From assembly GCA_902785295.1 (NCBI GenBank), contig CACZYK010000014.1, forward strand, positions 1 through 32,682: DNA of 32,682 nucleotides. Direction: 5' to 3'. This document shows, piece by piece, positions 1 through 8,591 of this stretch; position 1 is the stretch's first letter; every line of letters starts with the position of its first letter. A program made the position numbers and the translations under genes. Source of the stretch: an uncultured Clostridium sp. (GTDB lineage: Bacteria; Bacillota; Clostridia; Clostridiales; Clostridiaceae). The notes beneath the pieces were generated by a model. The model was given only the letters and a program-made list of their open reading frames with translations, ran no database searches and was not told the origin of the DNA.

Positions 1-80
1 AAGGACAATGCACTAGAAATAACTATTACTTTGATGAAGAAGGCAATCTTCAATCAATAGGGGGGCATATAGAAGAATAG
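1..80 (+). CDS. HNH endonuclease, 3' end duplicated across the join (partial)
   Basis: The reading frame entering the window ends in GGHIEE and a TAG stop at 78-80. It is identical to the C-terminus of the HNH protein at 32307-32663. This is the same gene seen twice because of the circular join, not a second broken copy. Confidence 0.93.
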   Translation, partial: GQCTRNNYYFDEEGNLQSIGGHIEE

Positions 81-99
81 GCGAGCATAGGGGAACCGA
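1..99. repeat. Terminal direct repeat, left copy (99 bp)
   Basis: The first 99 bases match the last 99 bases of the window (32584-32682) exactly. The repeat covers the 3' end of the HNH nuclease gene plus 19 bases beyond its stop. An odd length of 99 is typical of a de Bruijn assembler overlapping a circular path by one k-mer, so it most likely shows that the genome is complete and circular or concatemeric (unit length about 32,583 bp). A real terminal redundancy is possible but less likely at this exact size. Confidence 0.95.
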
Positions 100-189
100 T
101 GAGGAGGACCTACATTTTTTGTGCGAATTAGTGCAAGGGGGTGTGGTATTTCAAAGAAAATAAAAGTTTTTGAGAAAAGGAAGAAGAAA
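81..189 (+). other. Untranslated G-rich stretch between HNH and methyltransferase; candidate cos region
   Basis: About 110 bases lie between the HNH stop and the methyltransferase start. The stretch is unusually rich in G runs (a GGGG run near 90, GAGGAGGACC around 102-112, GGGGG at 137-141) compared with the AT-rich surroundings, and it has a T run at 115-120. In many HK97-type siphoviruses of Gram-positive bacteria the cos site lies beside an HNH nuclease and upstream of the terminase. That context is the only ground for calling a packaging site; the cut positions cannot be read from the sequence. A reading frame open from a GTG at 121 exists but looks like chance extension of the next gene. 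Confidence 0.35.
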
Positions 190-1494
190 ATGAAGAAATT
201 AGAGATAGAGTATGTGGACATAAATAGCATTAAGCCATATAAAAACAATGCTAAGAAACATCCACAGGAACAAATAGAACAAATAAAGAGGTCAATAGAG
301 CAATTTGGAATGGACGATCCCATAGGTGTATGGAATAATGAGATAGTTGAAGGACACGGAAGATTAATTGCATGTAAAGAGTTAGGATACGATGAAATAC
401 CAATCATTAGATTGGATCATCTAACTGATGAAGAAAGAAAAGCATATACACTTGCCCATAACAAGTTAACAATGAACAGTGACTTCGATATAGACATACT
501 AAATGAAGAATTAGCATCATTAGAAACAATCGACATGGGAGATTTTGGATTTGAGTTTGAATTTGAAGACAATAACGAAATAGAAGTAGTGCAAGATGAA
601 GTGCCAGAAGTACCAGAAGAACCAAAAACAAAACCAGGAGATGTATACCAATTAGGAAATCATAGATTAATGTGTGGAGATAGCACAAGAGAAGAAGATG
701 TAGATAAATTAATTGAGAGTGGGGAAGAAATAATAGATACAGTGTTTACTGATCCACCATATAATGTAGACTTAGGATATATTAATAAACAAAAAGTTAG
801 ATGGGCGATGGGTAGATATAAAGGTGCAAATACAAGCTCAATAAAAAATGATTCAATGGATGATGAAGATTTTGTAATATTTTTAACTAATGCATTTTAT
901 AATATGAATAAATACTTAAAACCAGGAAGAGCATTTTATATCTGGCATTCATGTACACATTCATTTCAATTTCAAGAAGCAATGCAAAATGTTGGTTGGC
1001 AATTTAGGCAGGAACTAATATGGAATAAAAATTCATTATCATTAGGAATGAGCGACTATCAATGGAAGCATGAACCTTGTTTTTATGGTTGGAAAGAAGG
1101 AGCAAGCCATTATTTTACAAATGATAGAAAACAAAGCACAGTATATGAAGACAATATAGATATAAATAAATTAAAAAAAGAAGATATGAAAAAATTACTA
1201 GAAGAAATATTTGCCGATAAAGTTCCAACAACAGTAATAAATGAAAACAAACCAACAAAAGCAGATTTACATCCTACAATGAAACCAATAAAATTATGTG
1301 CTAGATTAATAATAAACAGCACCAAAGAAAATGAGAATGTAATGGATTTATTCGGAGGATCAGGAAGCACATTAATAGCTTGCGAGCAATTAAACAGAAA
1401 TTGCTACATGATGGAATATGATCCACATTATGTAGATGTAATAGTTGAAAGATGGGAAAACTTTACAGGTAAAAAAGCAGAATTGCTTAAGTAG
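190..1494 (+). CDS. ParB-domain DNA methyltransferase, beta class (N6-adenine or N4-cytosine)
   Basis: A 434-residue protein that would transfer a methyl group from SAM to an exocyclic amine of DNA. The N-terminal 90 or so residues form a ParB/Srx-like domain (GHGR at 55-58). An acidic linker (about 115-145) follows. The methyltransferase domain has DPPY at 188-191 (motif IV) and FGGSGST from residue 388 (SAM-binding motif I). This IV-before-I order marks a beta-class amino-methyltransferase. The start at ATG 190 is chosen for its AAGGAAG site and the conserved-looking MKKLEIEYVDINSIKPYKNN beginning; an upstream GTG at 121 has no good ribosome binding site. No partner restriction gene is nearby, so it is probably an orphan methyltransferase protecting phage DNA from host restriction. 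SAM synthetase follows after 17 bases, which suggests linked function. Target sequence is not predictable here. Confidence 0.88.
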   Translation: MKKLEIEYVDINSIKPYKNNAKKHPQEQIEQIKRSIEQFGMDDPIGVWNNEIVEGHGRLIACKELGYDEIPIIRLDHLTDEERKAYTLAHNKLTMNSDFDIDILNEELASLETIDMGDFGFEFEFEDNNEIEVVQDEVPEVPEEPKTKPGDVYQLGNHRLMCGDSTREEDVDKLIESGEEIIDTVFTDPPYNVDLGYINKQKVRWAMGRYKGANTSSIKNDSMDDEDFVIFLTNAFYNMNKYLKPGRAFYIWHSCTHSFQFQEAMQNVGWQFRQELIWNKNSLSLGMSDYQWKHEPCFYGWKEGASHYFTNDRKQSTVYEDNIDINKLKKEDMKKLLEEIFADKVPTTVINENKPTKADLHPTMKPIKLCARLIINSTKENENVMDLFGGSGSTLIACEQLNRNCYMMEYDPHYVDVIVERWENFTGKKAELLK

Positions 1495-1511
1495 AAAGGA
1501 AGAAGAAAAAA

Positions 1512-2309
1512 ATGATAGAGAAAGTTAATCCAAGCCATCCTGATAAAGTGGCTGATAGAATAGCAGGAGCAATAGTAGATTTAGGATATAAAAAACAAGA
1601 GAATCCTAAGATAGCAGTAGAAGTGTTAATAGGACACGGTAGAGCAACAATAATAATAGAAACAAGTGTTGATTATAAACCAGAAGAAATAAGCGAGATA
1701 GTAGAAAGAATTGCAGGAACAGATATGGATATGGCATTGAAAGTAGTTCCACAAGACAGACACCTAGCAAATAATCAAGAAAAAGAAATAAGATGTGGAG
1801 ATAATGGAATATTCAAAGGTGTACCATTAACAGATAATGAGAAAGACATATCACAAATAGCAAGATACATATACAGTGAATTTCCAACAGATGGGAAATA
1901 TATAGTAACAGATGACAAACTAATTATTTGCCAAAGCAATGCAACTGAAGAACAAATAAGAAATCTATTTCCAAACTGTGATAGAGAACTAATTATAAAT
2001 CCACTAGGAGAATGGACAGGTGGAACTGATGTAGACAGTGGTGCAACAAACAGAAAGTTAGGATCAGATATGGCTCAATCAGTAACAGGTGGAGGACTAC
2101 ACGGAAAAGACTTATCAAAAGCAGATGTGTCAGTTAATATATATGCATTCCTAAAAGCCCAAGAAACAGGTAAAACTGTAGAATTGTGTTGTGCAATAGG
2201 CGATGACACAATTGATGGAAAACCATATAGCGAAATAGTAGAAATTGCCAAAAACTATATAAAGAAAATTGGTGGATTTGAAAAGTTCGCTGAATGGGGA
2301 TTATATTAA
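1512..2309 (+). CDS. metK: S-adenosylmethionine synthetase, compact phage form
   Basis: A 265-residue protein related to MetK, which makes SAM from methionine and ATP. Recognisable blocks in family order are SHPDKVADRI near the N-terminus (the HPDK substrate loop), CGDNGIFKG (counterpart of GAGDQG), DSGATNRKLGSDM (counterpart of D-G-x-T-G-R-K) and GGGLHGKDLSKADVS (counterpart of GGGAFSGKDPSKVDRS). Cellular MetK is about 380-400 residues, so this form is much shorter. It lacks the first dozen residues before HPDK and seems trimmed in the middle and C-terminal parts. It sits between a DNA methyltransferase and the small terminase, overlapping the latter by one base (TAATG). It probably supplies SAM for phage DNA methylation. 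Catalytic activity of the trimmed form is inferred, not shown. Confidence 0.88.
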   Translation: MIEKVNPSHPDKVADRIAGAIVDLGYKKQENPKIAVEVLIGHGRATIIIETSVDYKPEEISEIVERIAGTDMDMALKVVPQDRHLANNQEKEIRCGDNGIFKGVPLTDNEKDISQIARYIYSEFPTDGKYIVTDDKLIICQSNATEEQIRNLFPNCDRELIINPLGEWTGGTDVDSGATNRKLGSDMAQSVTGGGLHGKDLSKADVSVNIYAFLKAQETGKTVELCCAIGDDTIDGKPYSEIVEIAKNYIKKIGGFEKFAEWGLY

Positions 2310-2836
2310 TGAACATTACATTAACCGAAAAGCAAAAGGAACAATTAAGGCAATTAGGATTTAAAGAAGAAGAAATGACACCTGATACACTTGTAAATAT
2401 TAAGTTGTATCAACAGGCACTAAACGGAAATGTTAGTGCAGCAAATTCAATAAAAGCAATATTGAATAGCAATGAATCAGAAGCAAAAGAAGATGTCGAG
2501 GATCTAACTAAAGAAGTTGAAAAAGAAGAAAAGAAAATAATAAAACAACTTGAAGGTCTATCAAAAGAAATACTAAATATCAACCAGGAATTGATACACA
2601 ATGTAGCATTCCAATCAGTACAACTAAGACACCTATCAAACTACATTGCAGTTCATGGTGTTAAAGAAAAATATAAAAATGGGAATAACCAATGGGGTTA
2701 TAAAGACAGAACAGAAGTAAAAACATACAATAATATGATGAAAAGCTATCAAAGTTGCATGAAACAACTAAATGAATTAATAGCAAATAATTTCATTGGC
2801 AGTGGAAGTTTCGATGATGATGATTTGAGTGATTAA
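2309..2836 (+). CDS. terS: Terminase small subunit (P27-like)
   Basis: A 175-residue protein, largely helical, with a Lys/Glu-rich coiled-coil stretch at about 60-90. Its C-terminal half (LSNYIAVHGVKEKYKNG, then GYKDRTEVKTYNNMMKSYQS) has the pattern of P27-family small terminases. It would recognise the packaging site and load the large subunit. The start at ATG 2309 overlaps the metK stop as TAATG; an alternative ATG at 2294 is less natural. The acidic tail (FDDDDLSD) and immediate spacing to the large terminase support the call. Confidence 0.8.
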   Translation: MNITLTEKQKEQLRQLGFKEEEMTPDTLVNIKLYQQALNGNVSAANSIKAILNSNESEAKEDVEDLTKEVEKEEKKIIKQLEGLSKEILNINQELIHNVAFQSVQLRHLSNYIAVHGVKEKYKNGNNQWGYKDRTEVKTYNNMMKSYQSCMKQLNELIANNFIGSGSFDDDDLSD

Positions 2837-2837
2837 C

Positions 2838-4532
2838 ATGTCCTACATAGAAGAATATTACAAATGGATCCTTGAGAATCCAAATAAAGTATGTAATAAA
2901 ATAAAAAAGCAGTATGAAAGACTAGCAAATGATATACATAAAGAACAAAAAGTTACATTTCTAAATAAAACAACAAATGAAGAAGAAACACATGTATATG
3001 TATACGATGAATATAAAGGACATAGGATCATAAACTTCATTGAAAAGTATTGTAAGCAATCAAAAGGAAGATGGGCAGGTAAACCCCTAAAATTAGAGTT
3101 ATTCCAAAAGGCAATGTTAGAAGCATTGTATGGCTTTGTAGATAAAGAAACAGGGCTTAGGAAATATAAAAAAGTTATTTTTTTTGTGGCAAGAAAAAAT
3201 GGCAAATCAGTACTAGATAGTGCAATAGCCACATATATGCTAACAAAAGATAATGAAGGTGGTGCTGAAATTTATTCAGTAGCAACCAAAAGAGAACAAT
3301 CAAAGATAGTATGGGAAGAATCAAAAAGAATGATTAAGAAAAGCCCAATACTAGCAGGAAGAATCAGATGTTTAATCGGTGGAATCTATTATGATGCAAA
3401 TGATAGTTATTTCAGAGCATTAGCAAGTGATAGCAACTCGCTAGATGGTTTGAATGCTCACCTAGTAATAGCTGATGAAGTACATGCATGGAAGGATAAA
3501 AATCTTCTTGATGTTATGTACGATTCAATGAGTGCTAGAACTCAGCCAATACTACTAGAAACATCTACAATGGGAACTATAAGACAAAATGTATTTGACA
3601 TTGAATATGAATATGCAAGTCAAGTAATTGATGGAACAGTACAAGATGAAACATTACTACCAATCATTTATGAATTAGATGATGAAAAAGAATGGACTAA
3701 CGAGGAATGCTGGTATAAAGCCAATCCAGCATTAGGTAATATTAAATCGCTAAAAGACTTAAGGGAAAAAGTCGAAAGAGCAAAAGCTAATCCAATAGAA
3801 CTTGTTAATTTACTATGTAAAGACTTTAACATAAGACAAAACACAGTAAATGCTTGGTTAACTTTTGATGATTTAAATAATGAAAAGATATACAATGACT
3901 GGAAGGATACATACTGCATCGCAGGTGTCGACCTTTCAAGTACAACCGACTTAACAGCAGCAACATTGCTTGGAGTTAAAAACGGAGAAATAAGAGTAAA
4001 GCAAATGTACTGGATACCAACTAATTCACTAGAAAAGAAAGTAAAAGATGATAGAATCCCATACGATAAATGGTTAAAGGCAGGATGGCTGAGATTAAGT
4101 GGTGACTCAAAAATAGATTATCATGATGTGACACAATGGTTCTTAGATGAAGTAAGAGAAAATGACTTAAGACCTTTATGGGTTTCTTACGATTCGTGGA
4201 ATGCCGAATACTGGAAAACAGAAATGGCAGGACTAGGTTTCAACATGGTTGAGTGCCGCCAGGGAAGTCGTACGATGTCAGCTCCGATGAAAATAATGAA
4301 AGCTGACTTGATGGATAAAAAGATAAATTATAATAATAATCCAATACTAAAGTGGTGCTTAAGCAATACCACAATAAAAATGGACTCAAATGAGAATATT
4401 CAACCAGATAAAGAAAAATCAAGACAGCGAATCGATGGTGCAGTAAGCTTAATAGATGCTTATTGTATTTTTGTTGAAAAACAACAGGAATACTTAAATT
4501 ATATAAATGAGGAGGTAGGAAATGGAACTTAG
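2838..4532 (+). CDS. terL: Terminase large subunit
   Basis: A 564-residue packaging motor and headful/cos nuclease of the HK97-type Terminase_1 family. Visible features: an ATPase P-loop ARKNGKS at 118-124, a Walker B block LVIADEVH with the catalytic acid pair at 213-214, and a RNase H-like nuclease opening at GVDLSSTTD (first metal-binding Asp about 365). Length is normal for the family. ATG 2838 is preferred to a GTG at 2829 because it lies one base after the small-subunit stop and gives the typical MSYIEEYYKWILENP start. The last 11 bases overlap the portal gene. Confidence 0.95.
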   Translation: MSYIEEYYKWILENPNKVCNKIKKQYERLANDIHKEQKVTFLNKTTNEEETHVYVYDEYKGHRIINFIEKYCKQSKGRWAGKPLKLELFQKAMLEALYGFVDKETGLRKYKKVIFFVARKNGKSVLDSAIATYMLTKDNEGGAEIYSVATKREQSKIVWEESKRMIKKSPILAGRIRCLIGGIYYDANDSYFRALASDSNSLDGLNAHLVIADEVHAWKDKNLLDVMYDSMSARTQPILLETSTMGTIRQNVFDIEYEYASQVIDGTVQDETLLPIIYELDDEKEWTNEECWYKANPALGNIKSLKDLREKVERAKANPIELVNLLCKDFNIRQNTVNAWLTFDDLNNEKIYNDWKDTYCIAGVDLSSTTDLTAATLLGVKNGEIRVKQMYWIPTNSLEKKVKDDRIPYDKWLKAGWLRLSGDSKIDYHDVTQWFLDEVRENDLRPLWVSYDSWNAEYWKTEMAGLGFNMVECRQGSRTMSAPMKIMKADLMDKKINYNNNPILKWCLSNTTIKMDSNENIQPDKEKSRQRIDGAVSLIDAYCIFVEKQQEYLNYINEEVGNGT

Positions 4533-5718
4533 AAGTTTGTTCAGTAGAATATTTGGTAATGAAAAGGACACAAAAGCACCAGATACAGCTACATCATTTA
4601 AATTGCTAGATAATTATAAAAGTGTTTTTACACGATATAATGGCAAATTTGAAGATGATATAGATGTTAGGACATGTGTGGATGCAATAGCTCGAAATGC
4701 TGCTAAAATGCACCCTAAACACATTCGTAAAAGCGATGAAAAACTAGAAATACTAAATGATAATCTTTATAGAATCATAGCAAAAAAGCCAAATGAATTA
4801 CAAAATGCATATCAGTTCTATTATCAAGTTATTACTGATTTAGAACTATACAACAATGCCTACATATATGTACAAAGGGATGAAGATTATAAAGTAACAG
4901 GATTATATCCATTAAGTTATAAAACAATCCAATTATATGAATATCAAGGCAATATGTATATTCAATTTAAATTTGGAAATAGTAAAGCTAGATTTGTGGC
5001 ATATAACAACTGTATTCACTTAACTAGATTTACTAGCGATGATGGTTTATTCGGAGGATCAACAGAACCAATAATAAAAACATTATCAATAAAGCATGTA
5101 CTGGATGAAGGAATAGTAAATGCAATTAAAACCACATCATCTATCAAAGGTGTAGTAAAAAGTACACAGGCAATGCTAAAACCAGAAGATGTAAAAAAGA
5201 TGAGGGATCAATTCGTTCAAGATTTTATAGATCATAGCGATAATAGTGGAATTGGTGGACTAGATGCAACTACAACATTCACACCAGTAAACATTGATCC
5301 AAAAACAGCTGATGAAAATCAAATAAAAATATATGACAATAAAGTGCTTGGATACTTTGGAATCAATGAAAACATAATTCAAAGCAAATACAATGAAGAT
5401 GAATGGAATGCATTCTATGAAAGTGTACTAGAGCCAATAGGACTACAAATGAGTCTAGAGTTTTCAAATAAAATATTTACTCCAACTGAAAGATACTTCG
5501 GTAATGAAATAATATTTGAAAGCAATAGATTACAATATGCATCAAACAAAACAAAAATAGAACTTGTAAGATATGCAAGTAATATTATGAGTGTTAATGA
5601 ACTTCGTGAAGTATTTAATCTAACACCAATAGAAGGTGGAGAACAAATACTAATCGACCAGAATCATACAAGCACATTAGAAGATATAGGAGGTAATAGT
5701 GATGAAGAAGGAAATTAG
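4522..5718 (+). CDS. Portal protein (HK97 family)
   Basis: A 398-residue protein forming the dodecameric ring through which DNA enters the head. The N-terminal region DVRTCVDAIARNAAKMHPKHI, the central region with INENIIQSKYNEDEWNAFYE, and the size are typical of HK97-type portals. GAGGAGG lies just upstream of ATG 4522. It follows the large terminase and precedes the protease, the standard order of this module. Confidence 0.93.
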   Translation: MELRSLFSRIFGNEKDTKAPDTATSFKLLDNYKSVFTRYNGKFEDDIDVRTCVDAIARNAAKMHPKHIRKSDEKLEILNDNLYRIIAKKPNELQNAYQFYYQVITDLELYNNAYIYVQRDEDYKVTGLYPLSYKTIQLYEYQGNMYIQFKFGNSKARFVAYNNCIHLTRFTSDDGLFGGSTEPIIKTLSIKHVLDEGIVNAIKTTSSIKGVVKSTQAMLKPEDVKKMRDQFVQDFIDHSDNSGIGGLDATTTFTPVNIDPKTADENQIKIYDNKVLGYFGINENIIQSKYNEDEWNAFYESVLEPIGLQMSLEFSNKIFTPTERYFGNEIIFESNRLQYASNKTKIELVRYASNIMSVNELREVFNLTPIEGGEQILIDQNHTSTLEDIGGNSDEEGN

Positions 5719-6289
5719 AAAGTTAGACTTACAATTCAGAGCTGAAGATACTGAAGATGGAAAAATGGAAATTAAAGGATATGCAGCAGTATTTAATAGC
5801 CCTGAAACATACGGATATACTGAAGTAATTAGTGACACAGCATTTGATGAAGCTGACATGAGTGATGTTGTGCTAAGATATAATCACAATGATAGTTTTA
5901 TGGTACTTGCTAGAACTAGAAATAAAAGTCTAGAACTAAATGTAGATGAAAAAGGATTATTTATTGATGCAACATTACAAGATGACATTACAGATCATAA
6001 GAATATATTTAATGCTATAAAGAGTGGACTAATTGATAAGCAATCATTTGCATTTGTAGTAGATGAAGATGAATATGACTACGATACTGATACTAGAACT
6101 ATTACAAAAATAGGAAAAGTATTTGATGTATCAGTTGTGGATCAACCATTCTACAATGCAACAGATGTAAGTGTAGCAAGAAATCAAAACGATGAATTCA
6201 TGGAAAAGAGAAATCAATTAAGAAAAGAACATGAAGATAAAGTTTTACTAGAAGAAAAGAAAAAAGCATTACTAGAGAAATTAGGTTAA
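5702..6289 (+). CDS. Prohead (capsid maturation) protease, HK97 family
   Basis: A 195-residue serine protease of the U35/HK97 prohead protease family that would trim the capsid protein during head maturation. The start of the fold (MEIKGYAAVFNSPE), the catalytic His context RYNHN, and the catalytic Ser context KQSFAFVV in the middle of the protein are visible. ATG 5702 is 7 bases from AGGAGG; the GTG at 5699 would be too close. A Lys/Glu-rich tail ends the protein. It overlaps the portal end by 17 bases. Confidence 0.92.
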   Translation: MKKEIRKLDLQFRAEDTEDGKMEIKGYAAVFNSPETYGYTEVISDTAFDEADMSDVVLRYNHNDSFMVLARTRNKSLELNVDEKGLFIDATLQDDITDHKNIFNAIKSGLIDKQSFAFVVDEDEYDYDTDTRTITKIGKVFDVSVVDQPFYNATDVSVARNQNDEFMEKRNQLRKEHEDKVLLEEKKKALLEKLG

Positions 6290-6299
6290 TACAATGATG

Positions 6300-6346
6300 A
6301 AAAGCAACTTGGAATGGGCTGCTTTTTGTTTACTGGAATAGTAAAC
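6300..6346 (+). promoter_or_regulatory. Two hairpins between protease and capsid genes
   Basis: The 140-base gap before the capsid gene holds two inverted repeats. The first is a 7-bp stem (6300-6306 with 6320-6326, 13-base loop) running into five Ts, like a weak terminator. The second is a perfect 7-bp stem (6328-6334 with 6340-6346, GTTTACT/AGTAAAC, 5-base loop). They could partly stop transcription or protect and process the capsid mRNA so that capsid protein is made in excess. The function is inferred. Confidence 0.5.
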
Positions 6347-6429
6347 TAAATTGTTTAATAAATCCTGGAATAGGAATAATGGGAAATGAATCAGCCCTAA
6401 AGAGAACAAATAAAAATAAGGAGGTCACA

Positions 6430-7602
6430 ATGACAAGACTAGAAGAAATCGAAGCTCGTAAAGTTGAAATCAAATCAGAAATTGAAGCAACTGAAAATGA
6501 AACTGAATTAGAAGAACTAAATAAAGAAGTAGATGCTTTAAAAGAAGAAGAAGATGCAATTAAAGAGCAAGAAGAAACTGAAGAAGAAGTTAAATCTCTA
6601 GAAAAGAATTTAACTAAAGCAAATAAAATTGAAAGAGAGGAAAAGAAAATGGAAGAAAAAAGATTTGATTTATCAAGCAAGGAATATCGTTCAGCTTGGG
6701 CAAAAAAAGTAATGGGCTTATCAGAAGATAAGTTTACAGAAGATGAAATTAGAGCATTAGGAGATGCAGTAACTACTACAGCAACTACATTCGTAGCTAG
6801 CGATGCAAATACTCAAGGAATTAATAATGGTGGTTTATTTATTCCTACAAGTGTAAGAGAAGAATTATTAGAATTAATTTCTAAAGAATCACCAATATTT
6901 AGAGATATCAGAAAGTTAGCAGTTCAAGGAAATGTTGACTTACCATATCTATTCGCAGCTGATGATGCAGCATGGTATGCTGAATTAACTGATACTAAAA
7001 ATGAAGGTATCGAATTTAAGAATTTACAATTAACAGGATGGGAATTAGCTAAAGATATAGTTATTACATGGAAGTTAGAAGAAATGGCAGTAGACTCATT
7101 TATCGACTTCATTGTAGATGAATTATATAACAAAATGGGTAAAGCTCTTATCAATGCAGTTATCTATGGTGATGGAAGTTCAAAACCTACAGGTATCACA
7201 AATGGTTTAACTCCAGTAACAACAGGAAATAATGGAATTGAAAGAGTAATTAACACTTATGCATCATTAAGTGAAGATGCAAGAATCGGTGCTAAAGTAT
7301 ATATCTCAACTGAAACTAACTTAGACATAATTTCATATAAAGATGGAAATAACAATTATCCATATTTAAGTGGAATTCCTGCAGTAAGTGGATTTACAGT
7401 AGAAGTTGATCCATATCTACAAAATAAAGATATCGTAGCAGGAAATTTAAGATACTATATCTTAAATGAAAATACACCAGTAAGATTAGACAGAGAATCT
7501 TCAGTTAAAGGTAGAAAAGTAACTTATGGTGCTTATGCTATTTATGATGGTAAAGGAAAACCAGGGGCATTTGCTTTAGGTAGACCTGCAGCATCAGTAT
7601 AA
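6430..7602 (+). CDS. Major capsid protein (HK97 fold) with N-terminal delta/scaffold domain
   Basis: A 390-residue protein. Residues 1-75 are a Glu/Lys-rich coiled coil, as in the delta (scaffold) domain that the prohead protease removes. The body then shows the HK97-fold features GGLFIPTSVREELLELI, an internal E-loop/P-domain region, and NTYASLSEDARIGAKVYIS near the A-domain. Start ATG 6430 has an ideal AAGGAGG site; an upstream ATG at 6379 has none. Codon use shifts toward more T-ending codons than in the neighbours, fitting high expression. Confidence 0.94.
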   Translation: MTRLEEIEARKVEIKSEIEATENETELEELNKEVDALKEEEDAIKEQEETEEEVKSLEKNLTKANKIEREEKKMEEKRFDLSSKEYRSAWAKKVMGLSEDKFTEDEIRALGDAVTTTATTFVASDANTQGINNGGLFIPTSVREELLELISKESPIFRDIRKLAVQGNVDLPYLFAADDAAWYAELTDTKNEGIEFKNLQLTGWELAKDIVITWKLEEMAVDSFIDFIVDELYNKMGKALINAVIYGDGSSKPTGITNGLTPVTTGNNGIERVINTYASLSEDARIGAKVYISTETNLDIISYKDGNNNYPYLSGIPAVSGFTVEVDPYLQNKDIVAGNLRYYILNENTPVRLDRESSVKGRKVTYGAYAIYDGKGKPGAFALGRPAASV

Positions 7603-7625
7603 TAAAATAAGAAAGAAGGTGGACT

Positions 7626-7895
7626 ATGCTAGATGAAATAAAAAAAATACAAGGAATTAATCATACTGAATTTGACACTATGATTAATACTTGGATAGAA
7701 TCTGCAAAGTTAGATTTAAAAAGTATTGGCATAGTCAGTACTTTAGTAGATGTTCCTGATAGTCTAGTTCAAACAGCTATCATTACATATGTTTTAAGTT
7801 TTATAGATGTACCAAATTCCGAAATGTATGCTAGGAGTTATTCTTTACAAAAAGATGTCTTAAGACATTTACAAGAATACACTCGGGGTGCATAG
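7626..7895 (+). CDS. Head-tail connector (gp6-like adaptor)
   Basis: An 89-residue helical protein directly after the capsid gene, with the pattern of HK97 gp6/phage DNA-packaging adaptors: an N-terminal helix pair and the YVLSFIDVPNSEMYARSY region. It would dock beneath the portal ring. A GAAGGTGG site lies before ATG 7626. The next gene starts at the base after its stop. Confidence 0.75.
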   Translation: MLDEIKKIQGINHTEFDTMINTWIESAKLDLKSIGIVSTLVDVPDSLVQTAIITYVLSFIDVPNSEMYARSYSLQKDVLRHLQEYTRGA

Positions 7896-8207
7896 ATGGA
7901 ATATAGTGAAATAATTTACTTAATTCAAGAAGTTACCGGGGCAGATGACATTGGTAATCAAGTCACTGCCCTGTCTTCTTCCAATAAGTCTTATGCTAAG
8001 GTACAAAGTGTTAGGACAAATGAATTCTATGGAGCTGTAGAGGTAGGACTTTCACCATCAATTGAATTCGTAATTAAGAAACTTAATTATCATGGAGAAC
8101 ATGAAATCGAGTGGAACGGAATAAGATATGAAGTAATAAGAGTAGTGGATCCTAAAAATAAATTTGACATTGTATTAGTATGTTCAAAGAAAATTGGTGT
8201 TAACTAA
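7896..8207 (+). CDS. Head closure / head-tail joining protein
   Basis: A 103-residue, mostly beta protein in the position of SPP1 gp16-type head-closure proteins. The WNGIRYEVIRVVDPKNKFDIVLVCSKKI end resembles the small beta-barrel of this group. It overlaps the next gene by one base (TAATG). The call rests on size, fold pattern and gene order. Confidence 0.65.
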   Translation: MEYSEIIYLIQEVTGADDIGNQVTALSSSNKSYAKVQSVRTNEFYGAVEVGLSPSIEFVIKKLNYHGEHEIEWNGIRYEVIRVVDPKNKFDIVLVCSKKIGVN

Positions 8208-8590
8208 TGGCTAAATATAATAGTCTAATAGACATTAATACAATATTGAATGAATACTCAAGAGATATTCAGGAAGGTATAACTGAAGCAGCATATAAAG
8301 TTGCCGAAGATGGGAAAAACAAATTAAGAGTTACATCGCCAAAAAGAACTGGATCATATAGAAAAGGTTGGCGAGTTGATAAAAGAAAAGGCAATGGATT
8401 TGTTCATGCAACTATTTATAATTCAACAAATTGGCAATTAACTCATTTATTAGAAAAACCACATGTTATAAGAAATCAATATGGAAAATGGGGAACATCA
8501 AAACCTCAAGTGCATATTGAACCAGTAGAATCCGAGTGCATTCAAACATACCAAAGAAATGTTGAACAAATAATACAAAACGGAGGTTAA
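8207..8590 (+). CDS. HK97 gp10-like tail-joining protein
   Basis: A 127-residue basic protein with the family signature SPKRTGSYRKGWRVDKRKG around residues 43-62 and a following beta-rich section with HLLEKPHVIRNQYGKWG. HK97 gp10-like proteins attach the tail tube or regulate its completion. Gene order agrees. Confidence 0.82.
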   Translation: MAKYNSLIDINTILNEYSRDIQEGITEAAYKVAEDGKNKLRVTSPKRTGSYRKGWRVDKRKGNGFVHATIYNSTNWQLTHLLEKPHVIRNQYGKWGTSKPQVHIEPVESECIQTYQRNVEQIIQNGG

Positions 8591-8591
8591 T

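Noticed and set aside
121-189. GTG-started N-terminal extension of the methyltransferase
   Set aside because: No ribosome binding site at 121, and the added 23 residues are unlike the ParB-domain start; ATG 190 has a good site.
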